64,000 nt of DNA from NCBI GenBank assembly GCA_038562375.1, contig JBCFAY010000017.1:7681-71680 (forward strand), in the 5' to 3' direction. This DNA is from JBCFAY01 sp038562375. Lineage in GTDB: Bacteria > Bacillota > Clostridia > Christensenellales > CAG-138. The translations under genes and the position numbers were made by a program. This document shows, in pieces, positions 61,851-64,000 of this stretch. Numbering within the stretch: the stretch's first letter is position 1; each line of letters begins with the position of its first letter. The notes below the pieces were generated by a model, which did no database searches, was not told where the DNA came from, and saw only the letters and a list, made by a program, of their open reading frames with translations.

Positions 61851-62908
61851 AAAACAAGACAAGCATCTTTGGAGCCTTCTGGAAACTTCTTATTAAGTCG
61901 CCGCTTGCTTCATTGGTTGTCGCTCTAATCGTCAGCGGTATCATTATTGAAATCATAGGATTCTCCGCGCTCGAAACCTATGGGGCGCTGATCGTAGGCG
62001 CTTTCTCAAGCTGGGGGAATATCGTCACGACGCTTGCGCAGATGACGCCGGTGATGTTCACGGGGCTCTCCTTCGCGCTTGCAAACCGTGCAGGGTTGAT
62101 CAACCTCGGCATGGAAGGGCAATTGCTGGGCGGAGCTATGGCGGCTGCGCTGGTGGGGCTTTACTTCCCCGAAAGCACGGCGTTCTTAGGGCCGCTTCCA
62201 GCTTTGGTAGCCGCTGCGCTCGCGGGCGGATTCATTGCATTTATTCCGGCGCTGCTCAAAAGGCTGCTCTCGAGCAATGAAATGCTGATTTCTTTGATGC
62301 TAAACTATGTTGTTACGCTGTATACGATTTATCTTGTCAACTATGTTGTGATGTCTCCGGATAATATCACGCCCGCGACCAGTCCCGTACAGCAGTGGGC
62401 GACTTTGGAGAAGCTTGTTCCCGGTTCGCAGCTTTCCACGGGATTCCTGCTCGCGATTGCGATCGCACTGCTGCTGTGGTTCTTCCTGTACAAGACCGGC
62501 CCGGGCTTCATGCTGCGCGCGATCGGCACCAATCGAAGCGCCGCGACCTTTAAAGGCATCAATGCGAATGCTTACGCGATGAATGCGTTTACCGTGGCCG
62601 GCGTCATCGCGGGCCTTGGCGGCGCCGTACAGGTTTTGGGCGTACATGGAAATTTTATCCAGGGGATGTCCCCTGGGTATGGCTGGGACGGAATGTCGGC
62701 CGCGCTGCTTGGCGCGAACGAGCCGTTCGGCGTACTGCTTGGATCGCTGGTATTCGGCGCGATGCGCAGCGGCGGCATTTACCTCGCCCGCACGACGAAA
62801 ACGCCTTCCGACTTTATCTATGTGATTGAAGGGATACTCATGTTGTTTATTGCAACGCCCGCACTGCTACGCCGACTGCTTCCGAAAAAGCAGAAGATAG
62901 GGGAGTGA
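61847..62908 (+). CDS. ABC importer permease (NupP-like)
   Basis: A 353-residue permease of the BPD_transp_2 type with about eight to ten helices. The family motif GLINLGMEGQLLGGA and GPGFMLRAIGTNRSAA are present. It pairs with the permease that follows (4-base ATGA overlap) to form the channel of the nucleoside-type importer. Confidence 0.92.
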   Translation: MKNKTSIFGAFWKLLIKSPLASLVVALIVSGIIIEIIGFSALETYGALIVGAFSSWGNIVTTLAQMTPVMFTGLSFALANRAGLINLGMEGQLLGGAMAAALVGLYFPESTAFLGPLPALVAAALAGGFIAFIPALLKRLLSSNEMLISLMLNYVVTLYTIYLVNYVVMSPDNITPATSPVQQWATLEKLVPGSQLSTGFLLAIAIALLLWFFLYKTGPGFMLRAIGTNRSAATFKGINANAYAMNAFTVAGVIAGLGGAVQVLGVHGNFIQGMSPGYGWDGMSAALLGANEPFGVLLGSLVFGAMRSGGIYLARTTKTPSDFIYVIEGILMLFIATPALLRRLLPKKQKIGE

Positions 62909-63843
62909 TGAATATGGATTGGCTGCAGCTTTTGTTTGGCGTAGGCACAATCGCCGCATCGTTCCGGATGGCGGTATCGGTATCGTTTGCTTCCCTAGGC
63001 ACCGTTTTCTCGACGCGTTCCGGCGTTATGCTGATGGGCCAGGAGGGCTTCATGCTCATCACCGCCCTTGCAGGGGCGGCGCTCTCAAGCATTATGGACA
63101 ATGTGCTTCTCGGGCTTTTGGCCTCGGTCGCAATCGGAGCGCTTGTCGGTTTGATCTACGCGGTATTTACCGTTTCAAACCGGGGGAACGATATCATCGT
63201 CGGCGTTGGATTCAATTTCTTCGGTTTAGGGCTCACGGCCATCATGGTTAAAGTGGTTTGGGGCAACCAGGGAACCTCGCCACCCATTCCCGGCATCTAC
63301 AACTTCATGACCACGATGCAGGCCAATGCCGGCTCCGTTTGGGATCAGATATTCGGCACGCAGAACATCCTGTTCATCGTTTTGCTGTTTGTCGCGATCA
63401 TAGCATGGATATTCCTGTATCGCACGCCGTATGGGCTGCGGATCCGAATCGCCGGCGAACTGCCCATGGCCGTGGAGTGCACGGGAGGGCGCGTCGTGCG
63501 GATCCGTTACTTCTGCTTGATCATCGCCGGCATACTCCTTGCGCTCGCCGGCTCTACGGTCGCCTTGGGGCAGGTAAAGGCGTTTGGCCGCGATATGATG
63601 GCCGGACGAGGCTTCGTGGGCCTGGCCATGTGCGCGTTGGGCAGATATCATCCGATCGGCGCCCTGATCGGCAGCATGCTGTACGGCTTCACGGATGCGC
63701 TACAAATCAGGCTGCAGGGGGAAGGTGTGCCCGCGCAATTTGTGCAGATGATTCCGTATCTGTTTACCATTGTTGTCATCGCGCTTTCGGGCGCCGGGAA
63801 GGCTCCTTCCGCTCTCGGCAAGCCGTTGCCCGAGAACAAATAG
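62905..63843 (+). CDS. ABC importer permease (NupQ-like)
   Basis: A 312-residue permease of the same family. Markers are SRSGVMLMGQEGFMLITALA-like text near the N-terminus (here STRSGVMLMGQEGFML), TPYGLRIRIAGELPMAVE, and the C-terminal GRYHPIGALIGSMLYG. Last gene of the importer. No terminator was identified before the insertion sequence that starts 38 bp downstream. Confidence 0.92.
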   Translation: MMNMDWLQLLFGVGTIAASFRMAVSVSFASLGTVFSTRSGVMLMGQEGFMLITALAGAALSSIMDNVLLGLLASVAIGALVGLIYAVFTVSNRGNDIIVGVGFNFFGLGLTAIMVKVVWGNQGTSPPIPGIYNFMTTMQANAGSVWDQIFGTQNILFIVLLFVAIIAWIFLYRTPYGLRIRIAGELPMAVECTGGRVVRIRYFCLIIAGILLALAGSTVALGQVKAFGRDMMAGRGFVGLAMCALGRYHPIGALIGSMLYGFTDALQIRLQGEGVPAQFVQMIPYLFTIVVIALSGAGKAPSALGKPLPENK

Positions 63844-63914
63844 CGCCCTTATATCAAATTTGTACTTCGCCCCCGTTTTTTGGACAGCACCCGGGAAAAT
63901 GGACATTGAGTGAA

Positions 63915-63955
63915 AAACGCCTCCTGTTGTAGGATAGCTGCAACAGGAGGTGTTT
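63915..63955 (+). promoter_or_regulatory. Hairpin that buries the transposase ribosome binding site
   Basis: Arms 63915-63929 (AAACGCCTCCTGTTG) and 63941-63955 (CAACAGGAGGTGTTT) form a 15-bp stem with one G-T pair and an 11-base loop. The AGGAGG site (63945-63950) is inside the 3' arm, so it is paired whenever the full hairpin is transcribed. Confidence 0.75.
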
Positions 63956-63957
63956 AT

Positions 63958-64000
63958 ATGAAAGGGAAATGGACAAAGATCAAAACACTGGAACCCCAGA
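63958..64000 (+). CDS. Start of a transposase-like OrfA, cut by window edge
   Basis: The ATG at 63958 follows AGGAGG at 63945-63950 and opens MKGKWTKIKTLEPQ. That basic N-terminus resembles the small helix-turn-helix OrfA of IS3-group elements. Only 14 residues are visible, so the call rests mostly on the flanking inverted-repeat-like end. Confidence 0.5.
   Translation, partial: MKGKWTKIKTLEPQ

Larger units (their letters stand above)
63881..64000 (+). mobile_element. Left end of an insertion sequence, probably IS3-like
   Basis: The segment begins TGGACAGCACCCGGGAAAA, which looks like a terminal inverted repeat starting with TG. An internal TGGACA copy follows. A transposase-like reading frame begins at 63958. 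The right end is outside the window, so family, length and target duplication cannot be confirmed. Confidence 0.55.

Overview
The window reads as a chromosomal segment of an uncultured-type Clostridia (Bacillota) genome. The evidence is the gene set (a DarA-HolB-RicT block, MutS2, a Re-citrate-synthase-like enzyme, butyrate kinase, a YaaO-type decarboxylase), strong GGAGG ribosome binding sites, and repeated sigma-A promoters with 16-18 bp spacers. Most coding regions look GC-rich (about 60% in lines I counted). A run of ten Ns at 12329-12338 is a scaffold join, so linkage between the left 12.3 kb and the rest depends on the assembly.

Layout. 1-1800: end of murF, ddl and a SEC-C protein. 1890-2957: a nine-gene tRNA array with its own promoter and terminator. 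3283-9983: a lower-GC zinc-ribbon membrane protein, an ABC exporter pair, a stand-alone E2-like acyltransferase fold without the usual catalytic His, and a zinc-ribbon threonine synthase. 10545-12072: a monocistronic PLP enzyme. 12393-14706: serC-serA on the minus strand. 14963-20130: decarboxylase, HAD phosphatase, darA, holB, ricT and a small 2[4Fe-4S] ferredoxin, resembling the Bacillus yaaO-tmk-yaaQ-holB-yaaT neighbourhood. 20585-26495: GT4 glycosyltransferase, cobO, prmA, mutS2, DUF523. 26526-30309: a two-component system and an HtrA protease. 30431-34716: butyrate kinase with an orphan ilvN, a degenerate GIY-YIG protein, a cyclophilin lipoprotein and an FAD dehydrogenase. 34931-38251: RNase P RNA divergent from rmuC, then trpS and DUF2284. 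38318-43518: a minus-strand run of a Crp/Fnr regulator, a NitT/TauT-type ABC importer, a sirtuin and a CDF transporter. 43575-50201: aminotransferase, membrane protein, Re-citrate-synthase-like enzyme, P-loop protein and a second threonine synthase. 50244-57732: CtpA, flavin reductase, small conserved proteins, a zinc-ribbon surface protein, galU and a lipoprotein. 58389-63843: a flavodoxin-like reductase and a four-gene BMP/nucleoside-type ABC importer. 63881-64000: the left end of an insertion sequence.

Amino-acid metabolism recurs (serine, threonine twice, branched-chain regulation, aminotransferase, citrate entry to glutamate), alongside envelope maintenance and nutrient import. I found no CRISPR array, phage region, defence island or large biosynthetic cluster. 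The observations most worth a second look are regulatory or structural: an IS hairpin that buries its own Shine-Dalgarno, an operator-like palindrome at the start site of the Crp/Fnr gene, a permease without a usable start codon, and several family members that lack a hallmark catalytic residue.
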